From assembly GCF_041154385.1 (NCBI RefSeq), contig NZ_AP028929.1, positions 186,001 through 250,000 on the forward strand: 64,000 nt of DNA, in the 5' to 3' direction. The notes below the pieces were generated by a model. It ran no database searches. It was not told the DNA's origin and saw nothing but the letters and a program-made list of their open reading frames with translations. Made by a program: the position numbers and the translations under genes. The DNA comes from Streptococcus sp. SN-1 (lineage in GTDB: Bacteria > Bacillota > Bacilli > Lactobacillales > Streptococcaceae). Positions 48,386-62,327 of the stretch are shown here, in pieces (within the stretch, counting starts at the first letter, position 1; every line of letters begins with the position of its first letter).

Positions 48386-48497
48386 ATAATTCGTCGTCTG
48401 AGAGTAACTTCCAGTTTTGGGAGAGAGATGGAAGTTACTTTGAGAAGTTACGTAATTTTTTATAGGAAAAGATTTTGTCAAAAAATCGTTAATCCTC
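48386..48497 (+). other. Gap between the IS and the rpoB promoter, with inverted repeat
   Basis: AGTAACTTCCA (48403-48413) and TGGAAGTTACT (about 48429-48439) form a perfect 11-bp inverted repeat. The left arm and its flank repeat the sequence that borders the IS on the other side (47092-47114). No gene is seen. Confidence 0.5.
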
Positions 48498-48526
48498 TTG
48501 AAAAATCTAGCGAAATAGGGTATAAT
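48498..48526 (+). promoter_or_regulatory. Promoter of the rpoB-rpoC operon
   Basis: TTGAAA (48498-48503), 17 bp, TATAAT (48521-48526). The start site near 48533 leaves a leader of nearly 250 nt. Confidence 0.8.
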
Positions 48527-48550
48527 ATGAGTGATCATTTGTCGTAGGTT

Positions 48551-48625
48551 TTGTCTGAAATATTGTCCAGACAAGGCTCACAGCAGTTAAATCTTCTGAA
48601 AAAGTCAGATTTAGCTGCTCTTTTT
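48551..48625 (+). terminator. Attenuator-like hairpins in the rpoB leader
   Basis: A first hairpin, TTGTCTG...CAGACAA (48551-48574), precedes a perfect 13-bp stem, AGCAGTTAAATCT / AGATTTAGCTGCT (48582-48619), followed by CTTTTTG. Because the promoter lies upstream and rpoB downstream, this is a candidate transcription attenuator. Confidence 0.65.
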
Positions 48626-48779
48626 GTGCTTTTTTTCAGGATTTTGAGTACTTGTAACAAAGACTTAAAGATTCTGAAAATTTGTCAAGAGGACACGGTG
48701 ATAGGGGTTTTACAACCATATGACGATTAGAAAAGCCTGATTGACAAGGCTTGGAACTTATTTACAAAGGAGAATCATC

Positions 48780-52391
<3,612 letters not shown>

Positions 52392-52423
52392 GCAGTTCAC
52401 TTAGAATAGAAAGGGAAGAAATA

Positions 52424-55400
52424 GTGGTTGATGTAAATCGTTTTAAAAGTATGCAAATCACCCTAGCTTCTCCAAGTAAAGTCCGTTCATGGTCTTATGG
52501 AGAAGTCAAAAAACCTGAAACAATCAATTACCGTACCTTGAAACCAGAACGTGAAGGACTCTTTGATGAAGTTATCTTTGGTCCTACAAAAGACTGGGAA
52601 TGTGCTTGTGGTAAGTACAAACGCATTCGTTACAGAGGGATTGTTTGTGACCGTTGTGGGGTTGAAGTAACGCGTACGAAAGTTCGTCGTGAGCGCATGG
52701 GGCACATCGAGTTGAAAGCTCCTGTATCTCATATCTGGTACTTCAAGGGGATTCCAAGCCGTATGGGCTTGACCCTTGATATGAGCCCTCGTGCTCTCGA
52801 GGAAGTTATCTACTTTGCGGCTTATGTGGTGATTGATCCTAAGGATACACCACTTGAGCACAAGTCTATCATGACAGAGCGCGAATATCGTGAGCGCTTG
52901 CGTGAGTATGGTTATGGATCATTCGTTGCCAAAATGGGTGCCGAAGCCATCCAAGACCTTTTGAAACAAGTAGATCTTGAAAAAGAAATTGCTGAACTCA
53001 AAGAAGAGTTGAAAACAGCGACTGGACAAAAACGTGTCAAAGCTATCCGTCGTTTGGATGTTTTGGATGCCTTTTACAAGTCTGGAAATAAACCTGAATG
53101 GATGATTCTCAACATCCTTCCGGTTATTCCACCAGATCTTCGTCCAATGTTGCAGTTGGATGGTGGTCGTTTTGCTTCATCTGACTTGAATGACCTTTAC
53201 CGCCGTGTTATCAACCGTAACAACCGTTTGGCTCGTTTGCTTGAGTTGAATGCACCAGGTATCATCGTTCAAAATGAGAAGCGTATGCTTCAAGAAGCGG
53301 TTGACGCTTTGATTGACAATGGTCGTCGTGGTCGTCCAATCACAGGACCAGGTAGCCGTCCACTGAAATCATTGAGTCACATGCTTAAAGGTAAACAAGG
53401 ACGCTTCCGTCAAAACTTGCTCGGTAAACGTGTTGACTTCTCAGGACGTTCCGTTATCGCCGTTGGCCCAACTCTTAAGATGTACCAATGTGGTGTGCCA
53501 CGTGAAATGGCGATCGAGCTCTTTAAACCATTCGTGATGCGTGAAATCGTTGCCCGTGATATCGTGCAAAACGTCAAAGCGGCTAAACGCTTGGTGGAAC
53601 GCGGAGATGAGCGTATCTGGGATATCCTTGAAGAAGTGATTAAAGAACACCCAGTACTTTTGAACCGCGCACCTACCCTTCACCGTTTGGGTATCCAAGC
53701 CTTCGAGCCAGTCTTGATTGATGGTAAGGCTCTTCGCTTGCACCCACTTGTCTGTGAAGCCTACAATGCCGACTTTGACGGGGACCAAATGGCCATCCAC
53801 GTACCACTTTCAGAAGAAGCTCAAGCAGAAGCTCGTATCTTGATGCTGGCTGCTGAGCACATCTTGAACCCCAAAGATGGGAAACCAGTTGTTACTCCAT
53901 CTCAGGACATGGTTTTGGGTAACTACTACTTGACCATGGAAGAAGCTGGTCGTGAAGGTGAAGGAATGGTCTTCAAAGACCGTGACGAAGCGGTTATGGC
54001 TTACCGTAATGGTTATGTTCACCTCCACTCACGTGTTGGTATTGCAACAGACAGCCTCAACAAACCCTGGACAGAAGAGCAAAAACATAAAGTCTTGCTT
54101 ACAACAGTTGGTAAAATCCTCTTCAACGACATCATGCCAGAGGGGCTACCATACTTGCAAGAACCAAACAATGCTAACCTGACAGAAGGCGTTCCAGCTA
54201 AATACTTCTTGCCACTTGGTGGAGATATCAAGGAAGCAATCAGCAATCTTGAACTTAACCCTCCATTCAAGAAGAAAAATCTTGGAAATATCATTGCTGA
54301 AATCTTCAAACGTTTCCGTACTACAGAAACTTCTGCCCTACTTGACCGCATGAAGAATCTCGGTTACCACCACTCAACTCTTGCAGGATTGACAGTAGGT
54401 ATTGCCGATATTCCAGTTGTTGATGACAAGGCTGAAATCATTGAAGAATCGCATAAACGTGTAGAACAAATCACAAAACAATTCCGTCGTGGTATGATCA
54501 CAGACGATGAGCGTTATAATGCTGTTACAGCTGAATGGCGTGCTGCCCGTGAAAAACTAGAGAAACGTTTGATTGCCAACCAAGATCCTAAGAACCCAAT
54601 CGTTATGATGATGGACTCTGGAGCCCGTGGTAACATCTCAAACTTCTCACAGCTTGCCGGTATGCGTGGTCTGATGGCTGCTCCGAACGGACGTATCATG
54701 GAATTGCCAATCCTTTCAAACTTCCGTGAAGGTTTGTCAGTACTCGAAATGTTCTTCTCAACTCACGGTGCGCGTAAAGGTATGACCGATACGGCCCTTA
54801 AGACAGCCGACTCAGGTTACTTGACTCGTCGTTTGGTTGACGTTGCCCAAGACGTTATCATCCGTGAGGACGACTGTGGAACAGACCGTGGTCTCTTGAT
54901 TCGCTCTATCGCAGAAGGAAAAGAGATGATCGAGTCTCTTGAAGAACGTCTCAACGGTCGTTACACTAAGAAAACTGTTAAACATCCAGAAACTGGTGCA
55001 GTTATCATTGGTCCAAATGAGTTGATTACAGAAGACAAGGCGCGTGAAATTGTGAATGCTGGTGTGGAAGAAGTGACTATCCGCTCTGTATTTACATGTA
55101 ACACTCGTCACGGTGTCTGCCGTCACTGTTACGGTATCAACTTGGCGACTGGTGATGCGGTTGAAGTTGGTGAAGCAGTTGGTACAATCGCTGCTCAATC
55201 TATCGGGGAACCTGGTACACAGCTTACAATGCGTACCTTCCACACGGGTGGGGTTGCCTCAAATACCGATATCACTCAGGGTCTTCCTCGTGTCCAAGAA
55301 ATCTTTGAAGCCCGCAATCCTAAAGGGGAAGCGGTTATCACAGAGGTTAAAGGACAAGTTACTGCTATCGAAGAAGATGCCTCAACTCGTACTAAGAAAG

Positions 55401-56101
55401 TCTTTGTTAAGGGCGAAACTGGCGAAGGTGAATACGTCGTACCATTTACAGCTCGTATGCGTGTCGAAGTTGGAGACCAAGTAGCGCGTGGTGCTGCTCT
55501 TACAGAAGGTTCTATCCAACCAAAACGTCTCCTTGCAGTTCGTGATGTCTTGTCAGTTGAAACTTACCTTCTCGGTGAAGTACAAAAAGTTTACCGTAGC
55601 CAAGGGGTAGAAATCGGTGACAAACACATCGAGGTAATGGTTCGTCAAATGATCCGTAAAGTCCGTGTCATGGATCCAGGTGACACAGATCTTCTTATGG
55701 GGACTCTCATGGATATCAATGACTTTACAGATGCTAACAAAGATGTCCTTATCGCAGGTGGAGTTCCAGCGACTGGTCGACCAGTCCTTATGGGAATTAC
55801 CAAAGCCTCACTTGAAACCAACAGTTTCTTGTCAGCAGCTTCCTTCCAGGAAACAACTCGTGTCCTTACTGACGCAGCTATCCGTGGTAAGAAAGACCAT
55901 CTCCTTGGACTCAAGGAAAATGTTATCATCGGTAAGATCATCCCAGCAGGTACTGGTATGGCCCGTTACCGTAACCTTGAACCACATGCTATCAACGAAG
56001 AAGAATACCTTAACCCTCCAGTAGAGGAAGAAGGAAATGAAGAAACAACAGAAGTAGTTGTGGATACTGCCGTTGAAACTGTGGAAGAAACAGTGGAATA
56101 A
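52424..56101 (+). CDS. rpoC: RNA polymerase beta' subunit
   Basis: The 1225-residue beta' subunit starts at GTG behind AAAGGGAAG. The N-terminal zinc site ([19 protein letters not shown] near residues 60-78), the active-site motif NADFDGDQ near 448 that holds the catalytic magnesium, and the later zinc cysteines (CRHCYG region) are all present. The C-terminus has an acidic tail ([14 protein letters not shown]). A weak hairpin follows the stop. Confidence 0.98.
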   Translation: MVDVNRFKSMQITLASPSKVRSWSYGEVKKPETINYRTLKPEREGLFDEVIFGPTKDWECACGKYKRIRYRGIVCDRCGVEVTRTKVRRERMGHIELKAPVSHIWYFKGIPSRMGLTLDMSPRALEEVIYFAAYVVIDPKDTPLEHKSIMTEREYRERLREYGYGSFVAKMGAEAIQDLLKQVDLEKEIAELKEELKTATGQKRVKAIRRLDVLDAFYKSGNKPEWMILNILPVIPPDLRPMLQLDGGRFASSDLNDLYRRVINRNNRLARLLELNAPGIIVQNEKRMLQEAVDALIDNGRRGRPITGPGSRPLKSLSHMLKGKQGRFRQNLLGKRVDFSGRSVIAVGPTLKMYQCGVPREMAIELFKPFVMREIVARDIVQNVKAAKRLVERGDERIWDILEEVIKEHPVLLNRAPTLHRLGIQAFEPVLIDGKALRLHPLVCEAYNADFDGDQMAIHVPLSEEAQAEARILMLAAEHILNPKDGKPVVTPSQDMVLGNYYLTMEEAGREGEGMVFKDRDEAVMAYRNGYVHLHSRVGIATDSLNKPWTEEQKHKVLLTTVGKILFNDIMPEGLPYLQEPNNANLTEGVPAKYFLPLGGDIKEAISNLELNPPFKKKNLGNIIAEIFKRFRTTETSALLDRMKNLGYHHSTLAGLTVGIADIPVVDDKAEIIEESHKRVEQITKQFRRGMITDDERYNAVTAEWRAAREKLEKRLIANQDPKNPIVMMMDSGARGNISNFSQLAGMRGLMAAPNGRIMELPILSNFREGLSVLEMFFSTHGARKGMTDTALKTADSGYLTRRLVDVAQDVIIREDDCGTDRGLLIRSIAEGKEMIESLEERLNGRYTKKTVKHPETGAVIIGPNELITEDKAREIVNAGVEEVTIRSVFTCNTRHGVCRHCYGINLATGDAVEVGEAVGTIAAQSIGEPGTQLTMRTFHTGGVASNTDITQGLPRVQEIFEARNPKGEAVITEVKGQVTAIEEDASTRTKKVFVKGETGEGEYVVPFTARMRVEVGDQVARGAALTEGSIQPKRLLAVRDVLSVETYLLGEVQKVYRSQGVEIGDKHIEVMVRQMIRKVRVMDPGDTDLLMGTLMDINDFTDANKDVLIAGGVPATGRPVLMGITKASLETNSFLSAASFQETTRVLTDAAIRGKKDHLLGLKENVIIGKIIPAGTGMARYRNLEPHAINEEEYLNPPVEEEGNEETTEVVVDTAVETVEETVE

Positions 56102-56208
56102 AAGAAATGAGAGAGCCTTAGGGTTCTCTTTCTCTTTTCTGAAAACTTTCTCCCTTTTTCCATGAAATGTGGTAAAATAAAAGAAAGAAGCTGACAAAGG
56201 AGACGGGT

Positions 56209-56622
56209 ATGGAACAAACATTCTTTATCATTAAACCAGATGGTGTAAAAAGAGGGCTAGTTGGTGAAGTGTTGAAACGCATCGAACAACGTGGGTTTAC
56301 AATCGAAAAATTGGAGTTGCGTACAAAGATTTCAGAAGAGCTGATTGACCAGCACTATCAGGACTTGGTTGGTCAAAGTTTTTACCCACCGATTCGTGAA
56401 TTCATGACTTCAGGCCCAGTTCTTGTGGGTGTCATTTCTGGTCCTAAAGTAATCGAAACTTGGCGGACTATGATGGGTGCTACTCGTCCAGAAGAAGCTT
56501 TACCAGGGACTGTTCGAGGTGATTTTGCAAAAGCGGCTGGTGAAAACCAAGCTATTCAAAATATTGTACATGGTTCAGATTCAGAAGAGTCAGCTAAGCG
56601 AGAAATTGCTCTTTGGTTTTAA
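56209..56622 (+). CDS. ndk: Nucleoside diphosphate kinase
   Basis: Ndk balances nucleoside triphosphate pools by a phosphohistidine intermediate. The 137-residue enzyme has the active-site motif NIVHGSDS with the catalytic histidine near residue 121 and the N-terminal [23 protein letters not shown] precedes the ATG, and a TAAAAT box lies near 56174. It lies right after rpoC but has its own promoter. Confidence 0.96.
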   Translation: MEQTFFIIKPDGVKRGLVGEVLKRIEQRGFTIEKLELRTKISEELIDQHYQDLVGQSFYPPIREFMTSGPVLVGVISGPKVIETWRTMMGATRPEEALPGTVRGDFAKAAGENQAIQNIVHGSDSEESAKREIALWF

Positions 56623-56967
56623 GAGTGGATTGGCTCAATCAATTGGTTAAAAGCTCATTTGAATAGAAAGTATAGTCAATTAGTTTAAGACATGACGCAT
56701 GATATCAAACTATTTAGTCTGTGATATTGTGCTTTTTTGATTTCAAATTTATATTCTTCCAAAATCTCTTCAAATCACGTCAGTTCTATCTCCAACTTAA
56801 AAACAGTGTTTTGAGTAACCTGCGGCTAGCTTCCTAGTTTGCTCTTTGATTTTCATTGAGTATTAGTCTCTCATGTTTGTTTAGCGTCTTAAAAAGACAT
56901 TTGAGAAGATTAGAAACAGTTCTCTCTTTTCTCCTAGTATAATGATTGGTAGGAAGGGAGAGAAAAG
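56623..56967 (+). other. Gap between ndk and a membrane protein gene
   Basis: It holds a stem-loop with T-run (about 56695-56740; GCATGATATCA with TGATATTGTGC), the second 111-bp BOX-like repeat (56752-56862) and a TATAAT box (56938-56943) for the next gene. No coding sequence is supported. Confidence 0.55.
56752..56862 (-). repeat. 111-bp BOX-like intergenic repeat, copy 2
   Basis: Inverted relative to copy 1 at 31580-31690 and of equal length. It reads TATTCTTCCAAAATC at the left and GATTTTCATTGAGTA at the right, with the interior AAAAACAGTGTTTTGAG. It has more changes at its left end than copy 1. Confidence 0.75.
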
Positions 56968-57588
56968 ATGAAATCAATGAGAATCTTATTTTTGTTAGCT
57001 TTAATTCAAATCAGTTTGAGTAGCTGTTTCCTATGGAAAGAATGCATCTTGTCCTTTAAACAAAGTACAGCTTTTTTCATCGGAAGTATGGTCTTCGTTT
57101 CAGGAATCTGTGCTGGAGTAAATTATCTTTATACCCGTAAGCAAGAAGTCCATAGTGTCCTAGCCAGTAAGCAGTCAGTGAAGCTTTTTTACAGTATCCT
57201 GCTCTTAATTAATTTGTTAGGAGCTGTCCTTGTTTTGTCAGACAACTTGTTCATCAAAAATACGTTGCAGCAAGAATTAGTTGACTTTTTATTGCCATCC
57301 TTCTTTTTCCTATTTGGACTAGATTTGCTGATTTTTTTACCCTTGAAAAAATACATGCGCGATTTGCTTGCTATGCTAGACAGAAAAAAGACAGTGTTAG
57401 TGACTATTTTAGCAACACTTCTCTTCTTAAGAAATCCAATGACTATTGTCTCACTTCTGATGTATATTGGACTGGGTTTGTTTTTTGCAGCCTATCTTGT
57501 CCCAAATTCGGTTAAGAAGGAAGTTTCCTTTTATGGTCATATTTTCCGAGATCTTGTATTGGTCATTGCTACGCTCATTTTCTTTTAG
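56968..57588 (+). CDS. Membrane protein of unknown function
   Basis: A 206-residue protein with about six or seven hydrophobic segments, the first near the N-terminus (ILFLLALIQISLSSCFLW), and basic connecting loops. The Cys near residue 20 could suggest a lipobox (SLSSC), but the following residues are hydrophobic, so a simple membrane segment is more likely. I do not recognise a family. AAGGGAGAG precedes the ATG, and a TATAAT box lies 24 bp upstream. tsaE follows after 84 bp from its own promoter. Confidence 0.75.
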   Translation: MKSMRILFLLALIQISLSSCFLWKECILSFKQSTAFFIGSMVFVSGICAGVNYLYTRKQEVHSVLASKQSVKLFYSILLLINLLGAVLVLSDNLFIKNTLQQELVDFLLPSFFFLFGLDLLIFLPLKKYMRDLLAMLDRKKTVLVTILATLLFLRNPMTIVSLLMYIGLGLFFAAYLVPNSVKKEVSFYGHIFRDLVLVIATLIFF

Positions 57589-57660
57589 AGAAAGCTTGTT
57601 TTTATGGATGTTATGATGGTAAGTTTAGCAGGAAAATAGACACAAAAGAAAAGTTTTTGG

Positions 57661-57666
57661 TATAAT
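57661..57666 (+). promoter_or_regulatory. -10 box of tsaE, predicted leaderless
   Basis: TGGTATAAT ends 6 nt before the ATG at 57673, so the transcript should begin at the start codon. Confidence 0.7.
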
Positions 57667-57672
57667 AAGAAT

Positions 57673-58116
57673 ATGTACACAAAAAATGAAGAAGAACTGC
57701 AAGCCTTAGGGGAGCGTTTAGGTCATCTATTAGAAAAGAATGATGTTTTAATCTTAACTGGAGAACTGGGCGCAGGTAAAACGACCTTTACTAAAGGACT
57801 TGCAAAAGGCTTACAGATTTCTCAGATGATTAAAAGTCCAACCTATACTATTGTGAGAGAATATGAGGGGCGTCTTCCGCTTTACCATTTAGATGTTTAT
57901 CGTATTGAGGGAGATGCGGATTCCATTGATTTGGATGAATTTCTCTTTGGTGGAGGCGTGACTGTTATTGAGTGGGGGCATCTTTTAGGTGATGCTTTAC
58001 CAGATACTTATTTAGAATTGGAAATTCTAAAAGAAGCAGATGGACGCCGTTTAAATTTTCAGGCAAAGGGATTGCGTGCTGAGAAATTGTTAGAGGAGCT
58101 TCAACATGGAGTATGA
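57673..58116 (+). CDS. tsaE: tRNA N6-threonylcarbamoyladenosine synthesis ATPase TsaE
   Basis: TsaE is the ATPase that works with TsaB and TsaD to make the t6A modification of ANN-decoding tRNAs. The 147-residue protein has Walker A GELGAGKTT (30-38), the conserved SPTYTIVREY segment near 55-65 and VIEWGHLLGD near 98. It probably lacks a 5' leader. The next gene overlaps by 11 bases. Confidence 0.95.
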   Translation: MYTKNEEELQALGERLGHLLEKNDVLILTGELGAGKTTFTKGLAKGLQISQMIKSPTYTIVREYEGRLPLYHLDVYRIEGDADSIDLDEFLFGGGVTVIEWGHLLGDALPDTYLELEILKEADGRRLNFQAKGLRAEKLLEELQHGV

Positions 58117-58624
58117 ATTGCTCATCAGGGAAGCGGAGCCTAAAGATGCAGCTGAATTAGTGGCCTTTTTAAATCGTGTGAGTTTGGAGACAGACTTTAC
58201 CAGCCTAGACGGAGATGGTATTCTCTTGACCAGTGAGGAGATGGAAATATTCCTCAACAAGCAGGCTAGTTCGGACAATCAGATAACCTTACTTGCATTT
58301 TTAAATGATAAAATTGCTGGTATTGTAAATATTACAGCTGACCAGCGCAAGAGAGTCCGTCATATTGGAGATCTCTTCATTGTGATTGGAAAAAGATATT
58401 GGAATAATGGCTTGGGAAGTTTGTTGCTAGAAGAAGCGATAGAATGGGCACAGGCTAGTGGCGTTCTGCGTCGTCTCCAGCTGACTGTCCAAACTCGTAA
58501 TCAAGCAGCAATCCATCTTTATCAAAAGCATGGCTTTATAATCGAAGGTCGCCAAGAGCGTGGGGCATATATAGAAGAAGGGGAATTTATCGATGTTTAC
58601 TTGATGGGTAAACTGATAGATTAG
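58106..58624 (+). CDS. GNAT family N-acetyltransferase
   Basis: A 172-residue acetyltransferase with motif A (FIVIGKRYWNNGLGSLLLEEA near 92-112) and the later AIHLYQKHGFIIEGRQ motif. It sits where rimI sits in many genomes, but the sequence does not look like RimI, so the substrate is unknown. It overlaps tsaE, and the LCP gene starts 7 bp downstream, so the three are co-expressed. Confidence 0.9.
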   Translation: MEYELLIREAEPKDAAELVAFLNRVSLETDFTSLDGDGILLTSEEMEIFLNKQASSDNQITLLAFLNDKIAGIVNITADQRKRVRHIGDLFIVIGKRYWNNGLGSLLLEEAIEWAQASGVLRRLQLTVQTRNQAAIHLYQKHGFIIEGRQERGAYIEEGEFIDVYLMGKLID

Positions 58625-58631
58625 TAGAAAT

Positions 58632-59648
58632 ATGGTTAAAAAAATTATTGGAATGGTATTAGCTTTTCTAGCTGTGACAGTTTTAGGTGTCGGTGTTTTT
58701 GCGTATACTATTTATCAGCAAGGCACACAAACCTTATCAAAGACCTATAAAAAAATCGGAGAAGAAACCAAGGTTATTGAAGCAACAGAACCTTTGACCA
58801 TTCTGTTAATGGGGGTTGATACTGGGAATGTAGAGCGTACAGATCAGTGGGCTGGAAATAGTGATTCCATGATTCTCTTGACTGTCAATCCACATACTAA
58901 GAAGACCATGATGCTGAGTTTGGAGCGTGATATCCTGACTAAAATTCAACATAAAGATGGTAGTATTGAAGAAGCGAAGTTAAACGCTGCCTATGCTGGT
59001 GGCGGTGCAGAACTTGCTATAGAAACAATTCAAAAGATGATGAATATCCATATCGATCGCTACATTATGGTTAATATGCAAGGATTGCAACAATTAGTCG
59101 ATGCAGTGGGTGGAATTACGGTCAATAATACACTAGGTTTCCCGATCTCTATCAGTGACCAAGAAGAATTTAACACCATTTCTATCGGTGTTGGAGAGCA
59201 GACAATAAATGGAGAAGAAGCGCTTGTTTATTCACGCATGCGTTATCAAGACCCAGAAGGAGACTACGGTCGTCAAAAGCGTCAGCGTGAAGTCATTCAA
59301 AAAGTTGTTGAAAAAGTTCTTAGCTTGAATAGTGTTAGTCACTATCAGTCTATCTTAAAAGCCCTAAGTACTAATATGCAGACTAATATTGATTTATCTG
59401 CGAAAAGTATTCCAAGCTTGTTGGGCTACAAAGATTCATTTAAAACCATTGAAACACAACAGTTGAAGGGTGAAGGGGAGATGCTACAAGGCGTTTCTTA
59501 TCAAATTGTTACGAGAAACCATATGTTGGAAATGCAGAATCTTTTGAGACGTTCTTTAGGACAAGAAGAGATTACTCAGCTTGAAACAAATGTTGTCTTA
59601 TTTGAAGATTTATTTGGACGAGCACCTGTTGGTGACGAAGATAATTAA
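58632..59648 (+). CDS. lytR: LytR-CpsA-Psr family protein
   Basis: LCP enzymes attach teichoic acid or capsule polymers to peptidoglycan. The 338-residue protein has a short cytoplasmic start, one membrane segment (about 5-28) and an extracellular LCP domain (LTILLMGVDTGNVERTD near 56; NSDSMILLTVNP; LSLERDIL; YSRMRYQDPEGDYGRQKRQ near 197) with the conserved Asp and Arg residues that bind the lipid pyrophosphate. The symbol follows the pneumococcal gene in the same tsaE context. Confidence 0.92.
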   Translation: MVKKIIGMVLAFLAVTVLGVGVFAYTIYQQGTQTLSKTYKKIGEETKVIEATEPLTILLMGVDTGNVERTDQWAGNSDSMILLTVNPHTKKTMMLSLERDILTKIQHKDGSIEEAKLNAAYAGGGAELAIETIQKMMNIHIDRYIMVNMQGLQQLVDAVGGITVNNTLGFPISISDQEEFNTISIGVGEQTINGEEALVYSRMRYQDPEGDYGRQKRQREVIQKVVEKVLSLNSVSHYQSILKALSTNMQTNIDLSAKSIPSLLGYKDSFKTIETQQLKGEGEMLQGVSYQIVTRNHMLEMQNLLRRSLGQEEITQLETNVVLFEDLFGRAPVGDEDN

Positions 59649-59663
59649 TTTTCTTGATATAAA

Positions 59664-59704
59664 TAAAAAAATCAATCGTGGGAAATTTCCTGCGATTTTT
59701 TCAA
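59664..59704 (+). terminator. Terminator between the LCP gene and cinA
   Basis: AAATC..TCG..GGAAA pairs with TTTCC..CGA..TTT and is followed by T6. It ends just before the ComX box, separating the housekeeping genes from the competence operon. Confidence 0.75.
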
Positions 59705-59709
59705 AAAAA

Positions 59710-59717
59710 TACGAATA
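59710..59717 (+). promoter_or_regulatory. ComX (CIN/com) box of cinA-recA
   Basis: TACGAATA is the consensus -10 sequence for the competence sigma factor ComX of streptococci. It stands 17 bp before the cinA ATG, so cinA and, by read-through, recA should be induced in competence. Confidence 0.88.
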
Positions 59718-59734
59718 GATAGGTAGGAGGAAAC

Positions 59735-60991
59735 ATGAAAGCAGAAATCATTGCTGTTGGAACAGAGATTTTGACTGGACAGATTGTCAATACTAATGCT
59801 CAGTTTTTGTCGGAAAAACTGGCAGAGATTGGAGTAGACGTATATTTTCAGACGGCTGTAGGAGACAATGAAACTCGTCTCTTATCCCTGCTTGAGATTG
59901 CCAGTCAACGTAGTAATCTGGTGATTTTGACAGGTGGTTTGGGGCCAACTGAGGACGATTTGACTAAACAAACCCTAGCTAAATTCTTAGGGAAAAAATT
60001 AGTCTTTGATTCTCAGACTCAGGATAAGTTGGATGTCTTTTTTGCCCAGAGACCAGACTATGCCCGAACACCGAATAACGAAAGACAAGCTCAGATTGTA
60101 GAAGGAGCGACTCCACTGCCAAACGAAACAGGGCTGGCTGTGGGAGGAATGTTGGAAGTCAATGGAGTGACCTACGTCGTCCTTCCAGGTCCACCAAGTG
60201 AATTGAAACCTATGGTCTTAAACCAACTTCTACCTAAGTTGATGACAGGGAGCAAGCTGTATTCCCGAGTTCTTCGTTTCTTTGGAATTGGCGAAAGTCA
60301 GCTGGTGACGATTTTGGCTGATTTGATTGAGAATCAAACAGATCCGACCTTGGCGCCTTATGCAAAGACAGGAGAGGTAACACTGCGCTTGTCAACAAAA
60401 GCTAGCAGTCAAGAAGAGGCTAATCGAGTGCTGAATATCTTGGAGAATCAAATCTTGAATCGCCAGACTTTTGAAGGCCTTTCTTTACGAGAGCTTTGTT
60501 ATGGGTATGGGGAAGAAACTAGTTTAGCCAGCATTGTGGTAGAAGAACTGAAAAGGCAAGGGAAAACTATCACAGCTGCAGAAAGCTTGACGGCAGGTCT
60601 TTTCCAAGCTACCGTGGCGGATTTTTCTGGAGCTTCAAGTATATTTAAGGGTGGTTTTGTGACCTATAGCTTGGAGGAAAAATCAAAGATGTTGGATATT
60701 CCTGTCAAGGATTTGGAAGAACATGGTGTAGTGTCTGAATTTACAGCTCAAAAGATGGCTGAGCAGGCACGAAGCAAGACCCAGTCTGATTTTGGCCTTA
60801 GTTTGACTGGAGTGGCAGGACCAGATAGCCTAGAAGGGCACCCAGCTGGGACAGTCTTCATAGGCTTGGCTCAAGAGCATGGAACTGAGGTCATCAAGGT
60901 CAATATTGGAGGCAGAAGTCGAGCGGATGTACGTCACATTGCGGTTATGCATGCCTTTAACCTAGTTCGCAAGGCTTTATTAAGTGACTAA
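59735..60991 (+). CDS. cinA: Competence/damage-inducible protein CinA
   Basis: The 418-residue protein has an N-terminal molybdopterin-binding-like domain (about 1-170; [13 protein letters not shown] near 68), a middle COG1058 part and a C-terminal nicotinamide mononucleotide deamidase domain (about 255-418; [20 protein letters not shown]). Pneumococcal CinA is known to bring RecA to the membrane. TAGGAGGAA precedes the ATG. recA follows after 54 bp with an additional promoter. Confidence 0.96.
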   Translation: MKAEIIAVGTEILTGQIVNTNAQFLSEKLAEIGVDVYFQTAVGDNETRLLSLLEIASQRSNLVILTGGLGPTEDDLTKQTLAKFLGKKLVFDSQTQDKLDVFFAQRPDYARTPNNERQAQIVEGATPLPNETGLAVGGMLEVNGVTYVVLPGPPSELKPMVLNQLLPKLMTGSKLYSRVLRFFGIGESQLVTILADLIENQTDPTLAPYAKTGEVTLRLSTKASSQEEANRVLNILENQILNRQTFEGLSLRELCYGYGEETSLASIVVEELKRQGKTITAAESLTAGLFQATVADFSGASSIFKGGFVTYSLEEKSKMLDIPVKDLEEHGVVSEFTAQKMAEQARSKTQSDFGLSLTGVAGPDSLEGHPAGTVFIGLAQEHGTEVIKVNIGGRSRADVRHIAVMHAFNLVRKALLSD

Positions 60992-60998
60992 CTTTTGA

Positions 60999-61004
60999 TA
61001 TAAT
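60999..61004 (+). promoter_or_regulatory. Extended -10 box for basal recA transcription
   Basis: TGATATAAT lies just beyond the cinA stop, followed by a small palindrome GGTC-TGAG-GACC (61012-61023). It allows expression of recA outside competence. Confidence 0.65.
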
Positions 61005-61045
61005 AGTAGATAGGTCTGAGGACCATTAGAATGTAGGAGAATAGA

Positions 61046-62212
61046 ATGGCGAAAAAACCAAAAAAATTAGATGAAATTTCAAAAAAATTCGGGGCAGAAC
61101 GTGAAAAAGCCTTGAATGATGCTCTTAAATTGATTGAGAAAGACTTTGGTAAAGGATCAATCATGCGTTTGGGTGAACGTGCCGAGCAAAAGGTGCAAGT
61201 GATGAGTTCAGGTTCTTTGGCCCTTGACATTGCCCTTGGTTCAGGTGGTTATCCTAAGGGGCGTATCATCGAAATCTATGGGCCAGAGTCATCTGGTAAG
61301 ACAACGGTTGCCCTTCATGCAGTTGCGCAAGCGCAAAAAGAAGGTGGTATTGCAGCCTTTATCGATGCGGAGCATGCCCTCGATCCAGCTTATGCTGCGG
61401 CTCTTGGTGTCAACATTGACGAATTGCTCTTGTCTCAACCAGACTCAGGAGAGCAAGGTCTTGAGATTGCAGGAAAATTGATTGACTCAGGTGCTGTAGA
61501 CCTTGTCGTGGTCGACTCAGTTGCGGCCCTTGTACCTCGTGCGGAAATTGATGGAGATATCGGTGATAGCCACGTTGGTTTGCAGGCTCGTATGATGAGC
61601 CAGGCCATGCGTAAGCTCGGTGCTTCTATCAATAAAACAAAAACTATTGCCATCTTTATCAACCAATTGCGTGAAAAGGTTGGGGTCATGTTTGGAAATC
61701 CAGAAACAACTCCTGGTGGACGTGCTCTGAAATTCTACGCATCAGTCCGTTTGGATGTTCGTGGAAGTACACAAATCAAGGGAACTGGTGACCAAAAAGA
61801 TACCAATGTCGGTAAGGAAACTAAAATCAAGGTCGTGAAAAACAAGGTGGCTCCACCATTTAAGGAAGCTTTCGTTGAAATCATGTACGGAGAAGGGATT
61901 TCTAAGACTGGTGAGCTTTTGAAAATCGCAAGCGATTTGGATATCATCAAAAAAGCAGGAGCTTGGTACTCTTACAAGGATGAGAAAATCGGGCAAGGTT
62001 CTGAAAATGCTAAGAAATACTTGGCAGATCACCCAGAAATCTTTGATGAAATTGACCATCAAGTCCGTGTTCAATTTGGTTTGGTTGATGGAGAAGAAGC
62101 TTCTGTAGAAGGTGTTGAAACTAAAAAAGATGAAGCAGTTCAAGCAGACTCTGTGAATGAAGAAGTCACACTTGATCTAGGCGATGAACTTGAAATCGAA
62201 ATTGAAGAATAA
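61046..62212 (+). CDS. recA: Recombinase RecA
   Basis: RecA carries out homologous strand exchange in repair and transformation. The 388-residue protein has Walker A GPESSGKT (79-86), Walker [11 protein letters not shown] near 152, loop regions L1 and L2 (about 170 and 210) and an acidic C-terminal tail ([13 protein letters not shown]). GTAGGAG precedes the ATG. It is followed by a clear terminator, and the dinF-lytA pair that follows recA in pneumococcus is absent. Confidence 0.98.
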   Translation: MAKKPKKLDEISKKFGAEREKALNDALKLIEKDFGKGSIMRLGERAEQKVQVMSSGSLALDIALGSGGYPKGRIIEIYGPESSGKTTVALHAVAQAQKEGGIAAFIDAEHALDPAYAAALGVNIDELLLSQPDSGEQGLEIAGKLIDSGAVDLVVVDSVAALVPRAEIDGDIGDSHVGLQARMMSQAMRKLGASINKTKTIAIFINQLREKVGVMFGNPETTPGGRALKFYASVRLDVRGSTQIKGTGDQKDTNVGKETKIKVVKNKVAPPFKEAFVEIMYGEGISKTGELLKIASDLDIIKKAGAWYSYKDEKIGQGSENAKKYLADHPEIFDEIDHQVRVQFGLVDGEEASVEGVETKKDEAVQADSVNEEVTLDLGDELEIEIEE

Positions 62213-62218
62213 GCTGTC

Positions 62219-62248
62219 AAAGTAGTGGAGAACATCCGCTACTTTTTT
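62219..62248 (+). terminator. Terminator of the cinA-recA operon
   Basis: AAAGTAGTGG-AGAACAT-CCGCTACTTTTTT. Confidence 0.85.
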
Positions 62249-62315
62249 GTTGCCTTGTTCTGGTTTTTAGCTCACGCATAGTTTGCTGTTTCTTGTCGCT
62301 CCTCTAGAAAGCTGA

Positions 62316-62321
62316 TATAAT
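62316..62321 (+). promoter_or_regulatory. -10 box of the MATE gene, predicted leaderless
   Basis: TGATATAAT ends 6 nt before the ATG at 62328; no ribosome binding site lies between. Confidence 0.7.
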
Positions 62322-62327
62322 AGCCTT

